A stretch of 64,000 nucleotides of DNA from DATCHW01 sp963806045 (GTDB taxonomy: Bacteria; Bacteroidota; Ignavibacteria; Tepidaquicellales; Tepidaquicellaceae): contig CAWDWP010000007.1 of assembly GCA_963806045.1 (NCBI GenBank), positions 1-64,000 on the forward strand, written 5' to 3'. Position numbers and translations under genes: made by a program. Below, piece by piece: positions 18,056 to 26,330 of the stretch; the stretch's first letter is position 1, and every line of letters begins with the position of its first letter. Under the pieces are notes generated by a model. It worked only from the letters and a program-made list of their open reading frames with translations, was not told where the DNA came from and ran no database searches.

Positions 18056-19027
18056 TTATTGATTCAAATTCTCAGAGTTATAACGAAATTTTAAATATCC
18101 GGTGAATGCAATCATAGCTGCATTGTCAGTAGAAAGTGATAATTCAGGGATGAATATTTTATAACCTTCAGTTTCGAGAGTGTAAAACATTTCTTTAAGT
18201 CTAAAGTTTGCAGAGACCCCTCCGGATATTGCAATATTTTTAACTTTATATAACCTTGCCGCTCTTAATGTTTTTTCAAATAAAGTCTGAACAATAGCTT
18301 CCTGAAAAGAAGAACAGATATCAGGTATAATAGAAACATCTCTCAGGTTATTAAACTTTATTTCTTTAAGAAAATATAAAACAGAAGTTTTTATTCCTGA
18401 AAATGAAAAATCATATGGATTTGATTTAATTATTGAAATTGGGAATTGGTGATAATTTTTATTCCCTTTCGCTGATAATTTATCAATTAATGGTCCTCCC
18501 GGATAACCTAAGCCCAGCATTTTTGCAACTTTATCAAATGCTTCTCCTGCTGCATCGTCCTGAGTTGAACCTATTATTTTATGTTCGAAATAATTATTAA
18601 CCAATATTAATAAAGTATGTCCACCGGATACGATTAAAGAAATAAAAGGGAATTCAGGGGACTCCTTTTGTAAAAAAGAAGAATATAAATGTGCTTGAAT
18701 ATGATTTACCGGGATGAATGGTTTATTTAAAGAAATCGCTAATGATTTTGAAAAATTAAGTCCGATTAGTAAAGCACCTACTAAACCGGGCTCTGATGTA
18801 CAAGCAATTAAATCTAATTCAGACATTTTAATCCCCGATTTTTCGATTGCGGAACTCAGAATATAAGGTAAATTTTTTAAATGTTCTCTTGAGGCAATTT
18901 CCGGAACAACACCCCCAAATTCCGAGTGAAATAATTGTGAAGATATTACATTCGAAAGAATGATGTTATCTTTTAAAATAGCAACGGATGTTTCATCGCA
19001 AGATGTTTCAATACCAAGTATATTCAT
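18056..19027 (-). CDS. tsaD: tRNA N6-threonylcarbamoyladenosine transferase TsaD
   Basis: This 323-residue protein of the Kae1/TsaD family transfers threonylcarbamoyl to A37 of ANN-decoding tRNAs. It starts with GIETSCDETSVAIL; the metal-binding histidines are in HIQAHLYSS, followed by SGGHTLL, TQDDAAGEAFDKVAKMLGL and ISGGVSANFRLK. TDNAAMIAFTG near the C-terminus is also typical. It is divergent from the gene at 19085. Full-length and expected to be essential. Confidence 0.96.
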   Translation of the reverse strand: MNILGIETSCDETSVAILKDNIILSNVISSQLFHSEFGGVVPEIASREHLKNLPYILSSAIEKSGIKMSELDLIACTSEPGLVGALLIGLNFSKSLAISLNKPFIPVNHIQAHLYSSFLQKESPEFPFISLIVSGGHTLLILVNNYFEHKIIGSTQDDAAGEAFDKVAKMLGLGYPGGPLIDKLSAKGNKNYHQFPISIIKSNPYDFSFSGIKTSVLYFLKEIKFNNLRDVSIIPDICSSFQEAIVQTLFEKTLRAARLYKVKNIAISGGVSANFRLKEMFYTLETEGYKIFIPELSLSTDNAAMIAFTGYLKFRYNSENLNQ

Positions 19028-19084
19028 TAAATATTTTTTATTATCTATATTGAATTAACATGTTATTAAAATTAAATTGTAAAT

Positions 19085-20362
19085 GTGAATAAATATATAG
19101 CAAAATTTTTTCTTTTACTGTTCATTATTATAATATTTGATACAGGCTTGCATTCTCAGGTTAAATTACTTATCCCTATGGACTTGAGCCAGACAAACCA
19201 TCTAAAAGCGTATGGAATAGCATATCGTCATTTAATGAGAAATCTCGAACTTGACTGGCTGCTAAACTACCGTGGTGGTTCTTTCATGTTTAAATTTTCC
19301 GGAGATTTAAAAAATGAATGTGAATCAAAAGGTGTCTATTATGAACAATTGGATGGAACACAAACCGCTCAGATATATGCATTTGTAAAGGATGAAAAAA
19401 ACAACACTGACGTAGTAAGGCTCGAAAAAGTAGCAAAAATTGCAGTGTATGTTCCCCCAAATGCCTTACCCTGGGATGATGCAGTCAGACTTGTTTTAGA
19501 ATATGCAGAAATTCCATACGACAGGTTATGGGATGAAGAAGTACTTCAGGGTAAACTGAAAGGTTATGACTGGGTTCATCTTCATCATGAAGATTTCTCG
19601 GGCCAATACGGTAAATTTTTTGCTACATACGGAACCGCCGATTGGTATCTAACGCAGAAAAATACAAATGAAGAAATGGCAAAAAAGCTTGGCTTTCAAA
19701 AGGTATCTAAACTTAAACTCGCAGTGGTAAAAAAACTTAAAGAATATATTGCTAATGGAGGATTTCTTTTTACAATGTGTTCTGCAACTGATACTTATGA
19801 TATCGCCCTTGCTTCTCAGTATACTGATATTTGTGAATCGATGTACGACGGAGACCCTGCTGATCCAAATGCCAATAATAAGCTTGACTATACTGATTGT
19901 CTCGCTTTTGAGAATTTTAAGATAGAGATGAATCCTTATGTTTATAAATATTCAAATATTGATATTACACAGGATATGTTAAGTATAGGACAGTTTAATG
20001 ATTACTTTACTTTAATTGATTTCTCTGCAAAGTTTGATCCGGTTCCAACAATGCTCAATCAATGTCATACAGCCCTAATTCATGGTTTTATGGGACAGAC
20101 AACCGGCTTTCACAAGGAATTCATTAAAAAAGATATAACAATTTTAGCGCTTAACGAAAATTCAGATTTTGTTAAATATATACATTCAAACTATGGAAAG
20201 GGAACATTCACTTTCTATGGAGGTCACGATCCGGAAGATTACCAGCATTTAGTTGGTGCGAGACCAACAGACTTGAATAAATTTCCAAATTCCCCTGGTT
20301 ACAGGTTAATACTAAATAATGTTCTATTTCCAGCTGCAAAAAAGAAAAAATTAAAAACATAG
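19085..20362 (+). CDS. Exported protein of unknown function (asparagine synthetase B-labelled family)
   Basis: This is a 425-residue protein with a GTG start and a signal peptide (about 1-25, ending GLHSQ). Recognisable blocks are KLLIPMDLSQTNHLKAYG, LLNYRGGSF, DWVHLHHEDFSGQYGKF and FTFYGGHDPEDYQHLVGA. I recall this family from Bacteroidetes-group genomes as often labelled asparagine synthetase B. Nothing like the glutamine-hydrolysing or AMP-forming motifs of that enzyme is visible, so the label looks wrong. His/Asp-rich patches could bind metal or sugar. It is followed 7 bases later by a BtuF-like lipoprotein, probably in one operon. Confidence 0.55.
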   Translation: MNKYIAKFFLLLFIIIIFDTGLHSQVKLLIPMDLSQTNHLKAYGIAYRHLMRNLELDWLLNYRGGSFMFKFSGDLKNECESKGVYYEQLDGTQTAQIYAFVKDEKNNTDVVRLEKVAKIAVYVPPNALPWDDAVRLVLEYAEIPYDRLWDEEVLQGKLKGYDWVHLHHEDFSGQYGKFFATYGTADWYLTQKNTNEEMAKKLGFQKVSKLKLAVVKKLKEYIANGGFLFTMCSATDTYDIALASQYTDICESMYDGDPADPNANNKLDYTDCLAFENFKIEMNPYVYKYSNIDITQDMLSIGQFNDYFTLIDFSAKFDPVPTMLNQCHTALIHGFMGQTTGFHKEFIKKDITILALNENSDFVKYIHSNYGKGTFTFYGGHDPEDYQHLVGARPTDLNKFPNSPGYRLILNNVLFPAAKKKKLKT

Positions 20363-20369
20363 ATTTGCA

Positions 20370-21272
20370 TTGTTAATTTTAAGAATAATTTCTTTATTTT
20401 TAGTTCTTAGCTTCGTTTCCTGCGGAAAATCTTATATTGAAAAAAGCAATAACGTTGCTATTAAAGATGATTTCGGGAATGAAATCGTATTGGGAAAAAC
20501 TCCTTCAAGAATTATTTCTCTTGCTCCAAGTATAACGGAAACACTTTATGCAATTGGTGCTGATTCTTTAATCTCAGGAGTTACTGACTTTTGTGATTAT
20601 CCTGAGCAAGCAAAATACAAAAAAAAAGTAGGAGGAATGATTGATCCTGACCTGGAAACAATTATTTCTTTGAATCCGGATTTAATTTTGGTTTCAGCAG
20701 AAGGTAACTCGCAGAATACCTATCAGAGTTTGAAAAATCTCGGTTATAAAATATTTGCTTCGAATCCAAGAAATTTTGACGACGTTCTTAAAATGGTAAA
20801 AAACATTGGAGCTTTGACAAATCATATTTCTAAAGCTGATTCAGTTATAAACAAAATGATCAATCAAAGATCAAATATTCTATCAAAAGTTAAAAACTTG
20901 AAAACTGACACATGTTTTATATTAATTTCGATAACCCCATTAATGACTGCAAGTAAAAATACATTCGTTAATGAAATAATTAATTATTCAGGATTTTATA
21001 ACCTTTATTCAGATGAGTCAATCCCTTATCCTGAAATTAATTTAGAAGATATTTTAAGAAAGAAACCAAAATACATTATATATCCTGCAAACTTAAAAGA
21101 TTCAGTTAATTTGGAAAAATCAATTTTAAACATACAAAAGATTTTAAAACTTAATTCTAATTATTCTACAAAAAGAATTTTGATAATTGATGAAAACATT
21201 ATTTTCAGGCCTGGTCCAAGAATGTTGGAAGCTTCCGAGATATTATTAAATAAAAGATTGAATCAGGGGTAA
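20370..21272 (+). CDS. BtuF-like substrate-binding lipoprotein
   Basis: This is a 300-residue periplasmic binding protein of the cobalamin/iron-chelate type. The TTG start gives a lipoprotein signal (LVLSFVSC). Features are RIISLAPSITETLYAIGA, GVTDFCDYPEQAK, the DLILVS block and a C-terminal PRMLEAS. DFCDYP is typical of corrinoid-binding BtuF relatives. No permease or ATPase lies beside it, so it may serve a transporter encoded elsewhere. It follows the exported protein by 7 bases. Confidence 0.75.
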   Translation: MLILRIISLFLVLSFVSCGKSYIEKSNNVAIKDDFGNEIVLGKTPSRIISLAPSITETLYAIGADSLISGVTDFCDYPEQAKYKKKVGGMIDPDLETIISLNPDLILVSAEGNSQNTYQSLKNLGYKIFASNPRNFDDVLKMVKNIGALTNHISKADSVINKMINQRSNILSKVKNLKTDTCFILISITPLMTASKNTFVNEIINYSGFYNLYSDESIPYPEINLEDILRKKPKYIIYPANLKDSVNLEKSILNIQKILKLNSNYSTKRILIIDENIIFRPGPRMLEASEILLNKRLNQG

Positions 21273-21299
21273 AAATTCATAGACAAAAAACATAGTATG

Positions 21300-21343
21300 A
21301 AAACTTAAAAGGTAGTATCGTCGCTATTATTTTCTTAAGTTTT
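21300..21343 (+). terminator. Hairpin with T-tract after the BtuF-like gene
   Basis: AAAACTTAA (21300-21308) pairs with TTAAGTTTT (21335-21343), then a T-run. The loop is 26 bases. A plausible weak terminator. Confidence 0.45.
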
Positions 21344-21496
21344 TTTGTGTCAATCAAGATAATAATTCCGTAAAAGCAGTATGTAAAATATTGTTAATTC
21401 TTAACTTAGTTATTTTTTATTGATATTAGTATTTTTGGAATACTAATTGCTATAATAAACAATGCGTTATAAAGTGTCAAATTTAATTTAATCAAA

Positions 21497-22873
21497 ATGG
21501 TGTTTCACAGTTGTTATGGTGTGCGTAAATTCGCATTAATAAGTTTACTCATTTCCTTTTTTATATTATTTAGCTCAAATAAGGATGTATACTCCCAAAA
21601 CATAGATTCTTTGGATTTAGCATATAATTATTATAATTCCGGTCAGGTTAAAGAAGCTATAGATATATTCGAAAATTATATAAAAGGAAATCCGAAGGAT
21701 ACTAAAATATATTTGCAATTAGGGTATGCTTATTCAAATCTTAAGGATTTTGACAAAGCTTTTTATTATTTTCAGTATGTCGAATATAATTCTTCTGATA
21801 ATGAGGAAATCGATAAAGCAAAAAACCAAATATATTATATCAACAAAGACAGAAAGAATCAAAATGTAACCGAACAAAGTGTTATTAAGGATACTACTAT
21901 TTTAACGAATAATAAAAGCGAATTAGACTTAGCTTATAAATACTTAAATGAAGGTTACATTGAATCAGCTATTCCATTATTTGAAAATTATGTGAAGTTA
22001 AATCCCGACGCAAGTCAAATTAATCTTCAGCTTGCCTATATATATTTTAAAAAGAAAGATTATGTCAAAGCTCTAATTAAATTTGAATCTGTTGCTTCAA
22101 AGTCCAAAAATGAAGATGAAATATCATCATCAAAGGAAGCAATTATTGTCCTGAACCAGATGATTTCTACAAATTCAAACACTACCCTTGAATTGTATTT
22201 TTATAATGTGTATGATAGTTTTCAACAAAATTACATTTCGAATTTGTTAAGTCACTTGAATTTCAAAATTGCGAAGAACTTTTCCACTGGTGTATATTTG
22301 GATTTATATTTAGACAGTAGATCCAAACCTGATTTAATTTATAACGATAGATATGTAGAATTTGGAGGCTTTTGGAGAGTTTCCTTTCTTAAATATCTAT
22401 CTTTTGAATTGCGAACCGGATATGTTAGAGAGATAGACCTTAAAAAAAATAGTTTTAATGTTAAACCGATATTAACATTTGGTATGAGAATAGGTGATGC
22501 CAAGTTCTATTCCGATAATAACGATGTTAAAAAAGAGTCTATTTTTATGGATATTTATTCGGCAGGATTATATGATTACAAATTCAGGAATTTCTTCGGA
22601 CAAATATATTTACGTGAAACCATGAGATTTTTGACTGGAGGTTTTTCATTTATAGATTTTTATCTGGGACAAAATATTTTAGGAGATACAAAACAACTTG
22701 ATTATAATAATTACGGGGAAATATCTGCTGGAATTGGTTTTAAACCGAGCATCATCAATTTCCCTGTCTTATTTGTTGAAGTATCGAATAAATTTTATTG
22801 GGTAGGCTCTGCGACAAGAAATTCTTTTCAGGTAAAAGCAGGATTCTTATTAAACTTTAATATACCGTTGTGA
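21497..22873 (+). CDS. NfrA-like TPR and outer-membrane beta-barrel protein
   Basis: This is a 458-residue exported protein: signal peptide to about residue 38 (ending DVYSQ), then two tetratricopeptide stretches (about 42-105 and 145-210, each with a LDLAY-Y----EAI--FENY pattern), then about 235 residues of alternating beta strands ending FLLNFNIPL with a likely C-terminal barrel strand. This layout matches the N4 adsorption protein A type (NfrA), the outer-membrane partner of the glycosyltransferase NfrB in exopolysaccharide export. The next gene is an NfrB-like glycosyltransferase whose start overlaps this stop, which strongly supports the pairing. Confidence 0.65.
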   Translation: MVFHSCYGVRKFALISLLISFFILFSSNKDVYSQNIDSLDLAYNYYNSGQVKEAIDIFENYIKGNPKDTKIYLQLGYAYSNLKDFDKAFYYFQYVEYNSSDNEEIDKAKNQIYYINKDRKNQNVTEQSVIKDTTILTNNKSELDLAYKYLNEGYIESAIPLFENYVKLNPDASQINLQLAYIYFKKKDYVKALIKFESVASKSKNEDEISSSKEAIIVLNQMISTNSNTTLELYFYNVYDSFQQNYISNLLSHLNFKIAKNFSTGVYLDLYLDSRSKPDLIYNDRYVEFGGFWRVSFLKYLSFELRTGYVREIDLKKNSFNVKPILTFGMRIGDAKFYSDNNDVKKESIFMDIYSAGLYDYKFRNFFGQIYLRETMRFLTGGFSFIDFYLGQNILGDTKQLDYNNYGEISAGIGFKPSIINFPVLFVEVSNKFYWVGSATRNSFQVKAGFLLNFNIPL

Positions 22874-24129
22874 TGATATACGATATATTTCATATATTGC
22901 TGTGGGTTACAGTTATAATACTCCTCATAAGCGGAATAGATGATTCATTCATAGATTTAATGTATTGGATAAATCGCAAGAAGTATAAAAATTCATTGCC
23001 CGGATTTTCTGAAATAGATGGGAAACCGGAGAAGCCGGTTGCAATTATAATTGGAGCCTGGAAAGAATATAAAGTAATAGGAAGAACATTAACTTTGGCT
23101 TTAAATAAGATTAAATATTCAAATTACAGAATATTTGTAGGAGTGTATCCAAACGATTTGAAAACTGTTAAAGTAGTAAGAGATATTGCAAGAAAAGATA
23201 AAAGGGTGATATTGTGTTTAAATATTATCGACGGACCAACTACAAAAGCTGATAATCTGAATAATTTATATTCCTGTCTTAAAGAATACGAAATATTAAA
23301 TGGATTGTTTGAAATTATATTAATACATGATTCGGAAGATTTTATTCATCCCTTGTCATTAAAATTATTTAATTATTTTATTGCATATAAAGGTTATTAC
23401 GGAATTCAAATTCCGGTTATTCCGATTAAAAGTAAATATGGTAGATTTTTTCATCGCACTTATTGTGATGCATTTGCTGAGCTTCATTCCAAAGATTTAA
23501 TAGTTAGACAATCTTTAGGTTCCTTTGTGCCATTTGCCGGAACCGGAATGGGATTTAACCGTAATGCGTTTTTTTATCTTGAAACACAGGATGAGAAATA
23601 TGCTCAGAAGAACATTCAGTCAAATCAGAGTTTAAATTCAGATGCAAATATGTACTCAAGAAGATCATTAAATGAAATTCTGTCAAGTTTGGATCGAGAG
23701 TTAGAAACACAAGAAACTAATACAAACTCCGAATTGAGATACTCAAGTGGACAAATAAAAGATATTTCTTCCCATAAAGAGATAAAGAAAAAAGTACCTT
23801 TTAAACAACTTTTGTTGTTATCAATAATACTTATTTTAACTGCAGTTGTTGTATTTAAATCAGGAAATGTTTCTTCAAATTCGAATGCAGGTTCTTCTAT
23901 AATAAAAGTTGATAATAAACAGACTTCAAAAGGTGAGAAAACTGAAATAATCGATGATAATAATATTGTGGGCAATTTAATGGAATTCGAAGTAGAATTC
24001 ATCGATCAACAACTTAAAATAGCGTATTTGAAGTCAAGTGACGGGAATTTCATGATACTTGAATCGTCATGGAATGTTGAATTCGAATGCTTTAGCGAGA
24101 GCAGATTCTATCAAAACAATATTCATTAA
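22870..24129 (+). CDS. NfrB-like GT2 glycosyltransferase, N-terminal half plus inserted membrane/SPOR segment
   Basis: A GTG at 22870 or, more likely, the ATG at 22873 (TGATG overlap with the upstream stop) starts this gene. Residues 5-35 are a membrane segment. Residues 56-244 are the first half of a processive family 2 glycosyltransferase of the inner-membrane NfrB type: AIIIGAWKEYKVIGRT, GPTTKADNLN (122-131), HDSEDFIHP (153-161) and GTGMGFNR (224-231). The glycosyltransferase match ends at EKY (244). What follows is unrelated: a polar stretch, one membrane helix (about 312-331) and the start of a SPOR-like domain, broken by a frameshift near 24075 that leads to a stop at 24129. The catalytic domain resumes at 25460 in the next frame. 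Confidence 0.8.
   Translation: MMIYDIFHILLWVTVIILLISGIDDSFIDLMYWINRKKYKNSLPGFSEIDGKPEKPVAIIIGAWKEYKVIGRTLTLALNKIKYSNYRIFVGVYPNDLKTVKVVRDIARKDKRVILCLNIIDGPTTKADNLNNLYSCLKEYEILNGLFEIILIHDSEDFIHPLSLKLFNYFIAYKGYYGIQIPVIPIKSKYGRFFHRTYCDAFAELHSKDLIVRQSLGSFVPFAGTGMGFNRNAFFYLETQDEKYAQKNIQSNQSLNSDANMYSRRSLNEILSSLDRELETQETNTNSELRYSSGQIKDISSHKEIKKKVPFKQLLLLSIILILTAVVVFKSGNVSSNSNAGSSIIKVDNKQTSKGEKTEIIDDNNIVGNLMEFEVEFIDQQLKIAYLKSSDGNFMILESSWNVEFECFSESRFYQNNIH
23594..23601. repeat. Left copy of an 8-bp direct repeat flanking the insert
   Basis: AGAAATAT occurs here and at 25452-25459, at the two points where the glycosyltransferase sequence stops and resumes, in the same codon phase (EKY and KKY). It may be a target-site duplication; in AT-rich DNA chance cannot be excluded. 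Confidence 0.45.
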
Positions 24130-25459
24130 TGCACCGGTATATGTTAATCAAAATAAAACAAATAATGGTCATGCAAAATATCAGGTTATTTTAGGGAATT
24201 ATTCAACTTTAATCAGAAGCAAAATTGCAAGCAATGGAATTAAGAAAATTAATAAATTAACAACCACATATAATAATATAATGAGCACAAATATTCCTAA
24301 TTCAAAAATAACTCAATTTCATTTGGATAATATCCGCTCGATTACTTATAAAGAATCCCAGCGTTCACTTGAGTTAATAGGCCTTGGTATAGATTGGGAG
24401 TTACTTGCAGGTTCAATTGCACAAAAGCTATCTTTATATGAAATAAAATACAATTCCAGTAATCTTGTTTTTGTATTAAAAGCTATAGCTTTGGAAATTC
24501 TGTTTGATATTCCAATTTCGAAAATTAATGCTGAAATATCTGACCGAAAGAGTTTTCAGGTATTTCTGGGAATACACAATGCAATTGAGATTCCAGAAAG
24601 TTTACTTTGTATTGAAGTTAAAAAAGCTCTTTTGGAAAAAGGATTATTTGATAGTTTCTTAACATTATTGGAAACAGTTTTATCCGAAAATAAAATTAAG
24701 AAGGATATTGAACGTAATAGCGGAACAATCGATTTAAAATTAGAACAGTTGGAAGAAAAACTCCGGAAGTTTAAAAATATTGAACCCGATTCAGTATTTG
24801 TAGAAGATAAAAATATTGAAAATGATTCTACTATAATCTCGAAACTTGAAAATTTTAGTAAACAACTTGAAAATGCGACAAAATCGCAGAATGAACCCAG
24901 CATCAGAAGATTAAAGACATTAGATGAGAAATTAAAAGATGTAAACGAGAAAATCGATTTATTATTTGATAAACATGTTCTTAAAACAGAAAAAGAGAAA
25001 ACCGATTCCCGGGAACAACTTTTTGATTCAAATATTTTGAATCAAATGAAATCAATAAAACAAAATACAGAGAATCATTATCAAACAACTGAATCGAGGT
25101 TAAAACACAATGAAAATGAAAAAGAAGTATATAAGAAATTATTTGATTCTTTCTATAATCAACTGCAAAATATCTCAGGAACTCATAAAACAAAACGCGA
25201 ATTAATCTCAGATAATTTTTTAGAAAAATCTGCAAAACAAGAATATGTTCAGACAACATTAACTAAAACGCAGGAAGATATAAATGAAAAGCTACAGAAA
25301 ATTGAAGATGAAATAAAAAAATTATTTGACAAAATCGAACAAAGTGAAACTCTAAAAACTCAGGCAAATCGTGTTTCACACTCAATCCAAAAACTTGAAG
25401 AGCCTGGAATCGAAGCTGAACCAGAGAATTTTATCGATCTTAATAAAACAAAGAAATAT
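23602..25459 (+). other. 1.86-kb insert inside the glycosyltransferase gene
   Basis: The insert is 1858 bases, or 619 codons once the single extra base near 24075 is discounted. In order it encodes a polar region with RRSLNEILSSLDREL, a transmembrane helix, a SPOR-like domain (SSWN...NALARAD...YQVILGNYS), a domain resembling the N-terminal DUF772 domain of IS5-type transposases, and a coiled coil of about 230 residues. It enters and leaves in the host reading frame. No terminal inverted repeats and no transposase catalytic domain are visible, so it is not an ordinary insertion sequence. Excising it at the AGAAATAT repeat gives LETQDEKYHIFNNANLTEDY, a natural-looking glycosyltransferase. Confidence 0.7.
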
Positions 25460-26071
25460 CATATATTCAATAACGCAAATCTCACAGAAGACTATGAACT
25501 GGGATTAAGATTTCACAAATTAGGGTTTAAAACGGCTTTTATAAACATGCGAGCTGACGAGAAAGATGAGAATACTAGAATTGCTACCGCTGAATATTTT
25601 CCAAATACGTTCTGGGGTTCAGTCAAACAAAGATCAAGATGGATTGCAGGTATAGTATTCCAAAACTGGAAAATACATAAATGGGATGGAAACATAAGAA
25701 CCAGATATTTTTTACTAAGAGATAGAAAAGCATTATTAAGTTTCTTTGGAATATTTTTATCCAATTTAGTATTCGCATATTTAATAATTTATATGATTGG
25801 TCTTGCAATTAATTATCCCGTTCCTGAACCAAGTGTTGAAAAAGGTTCATTGTTATACTATTTTATGATAGGAACTTTATTTTTTCTGATAACAAGAGTA
25901 GTACATAGATTTGCCTCAACTTATAACTGGTACGGATTTAAGTATGCAGCATTAAGTTTGGTGAGATTAATTTTTGATAATTTTATTAATCTTTTTGCTA
26001 CAGTAAGAGCCCTCAAAGTGTATAAAGCAAATAAAAAACGAACAGTTTGGGATTCTACAGAACACTATTAA
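24059..26071 (+). CDS. Rest of the insert (SPOR end, DUF772-like, coiled coil) plus NfrB-like GT2 C-terminal half
   Basis: This frame is one base ahead of the previous gene and is its continuation; the ATG at 24059 is probably not a true start. Residues 10-50 finish the SPOR-like domain. Residues 108-213 resemble the transposase DUF772 domain (IDWELLAGSI, SDRKSFQVFLGI, then IP and GLFDSFLTLLETVL). Residues 218-450 are charged coiled coil. From 468 the glycosyltransferase resumes: NLTEDYELGLRFHKLGF (474-490), YFPNTFWGSVKQRSRW with the QxxRW motif at 524-528, then C-terminal membrane helices and WDSTEHY. No MshEN c-di-GMP domain follows, unlike Escherichia coli NfrB. A strong terminator follows. 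Confidence 0.75.
   Translation: MNRHGMLNSNALARADSIKTIFINAPVYVNQNKTNNGHAKYQVILGNYSTLIRSKIASNGIKKINKLTTTYNNIMSTNIPNSKITQFHLDNIRSITYKESQRSLELIGLGIDWELLAGSIAQKLSLYEIKYNSSNLVFVLKAIALEILFDIPISKINAEISDRKSFQVFLGIHNAIEIPESLLCIEVKKALLEKGLFDSFLTLLETVLSENKIKKDIERNSGTIDLKLEQLEEKLRKFKNIEPDSVFVEDKNIENDSTIISKLENFSKQLENATKSQNEPSIRRLKTLDEKLKDVNEKIDLLFDKHVLKTEKEKTDSREQLFDSNILNQMKSIKQNTENHYQTTESRLKHNENEKEVYKKLFDSFYNQLQNISGTHKTKRELISDNFLEKSAKQEYVQTTLTKTQEDINEKLQKIEDEIKKLFDKIEQSETLKTQANRVSHSIQKLEEPGIEAEPENFIDLNKTKKYHIFNNANLTEDYELGLRFHKLGFKTAFINMRADEKDENTRIATAEYFPNTFWGSVKQRSRWIAGIVFQNWKIHKWDGNIRTRYFLLRDRKALLSFFGIFLSNLVFAYLIIYMIGLAINYPVPEPSVEKGSLLYYFMIGTLFFLITRVVHRFASTYNWYGFKYAALSLVRLIFDNFINLFATVRALKVYKANKKRTVWDSTEHY
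25452..25459. repeat. Right copy of the 8-bp direct repeat flanking the insert
   Basis: AGAAATAT, identical to 23594-23601, immediately before the glycosyltransferase sequence resumes with HIFNNANLTEDY. Confidence 0.45.
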
Positions 26072-26191
26072 AAGGAATTAATATTTTTTAATGTTCATTC
26101 GGGTGTATATTTTTATAAAATTAATGTAGGGAATTTTTCTAAAGTGAAAAAAATAGATTTAAACAAATAATCCAATTAGAAATTGAATTTG

Positions 26192-26223
26192 AAACCCTTT
26201 TGTTTTAATTAACAAAAGGGTTT
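26192..26223 (+). terminator. Strong terminator after the NfrB-like gene
   Basis: AAACCCTTTTGTT pairs perfectly with AACAAAAGGGTTT (13 bp) around TTAATT and is followed by a T-run. It ends the nfrAB-like operon; the remaining bases up to 26330 hold no gene. Confidence 0.85.
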
Positions 26224-26330
26224 TTATATTATATTTATTGTAATAATAATAAAAAAGAAACAGATTATAATTTAATTAGAACTTATAAAACGTTATATTT
26301 ATAATTATTTTAAAATAATGTAATACTAGA

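Noticed and set aside
23625..24002. 125-codon minus-strand frame within the insert
   Set aside because: It mirrors the polar and membrane part of the insert; serine-rich shadow without a plausible start.
24055..24130. Programmed ribosomal frameshift
   Set aside because: No slippery heptamer or downstream structure was seen; a simple one-base indel explains the data.
23602..25459. Insert as a complete insertion sequence
   Set aside because: Only a DUF772-like N-terminal domain is seen; no DDE catalytic domain and no terminal inverted repeats at the edges.
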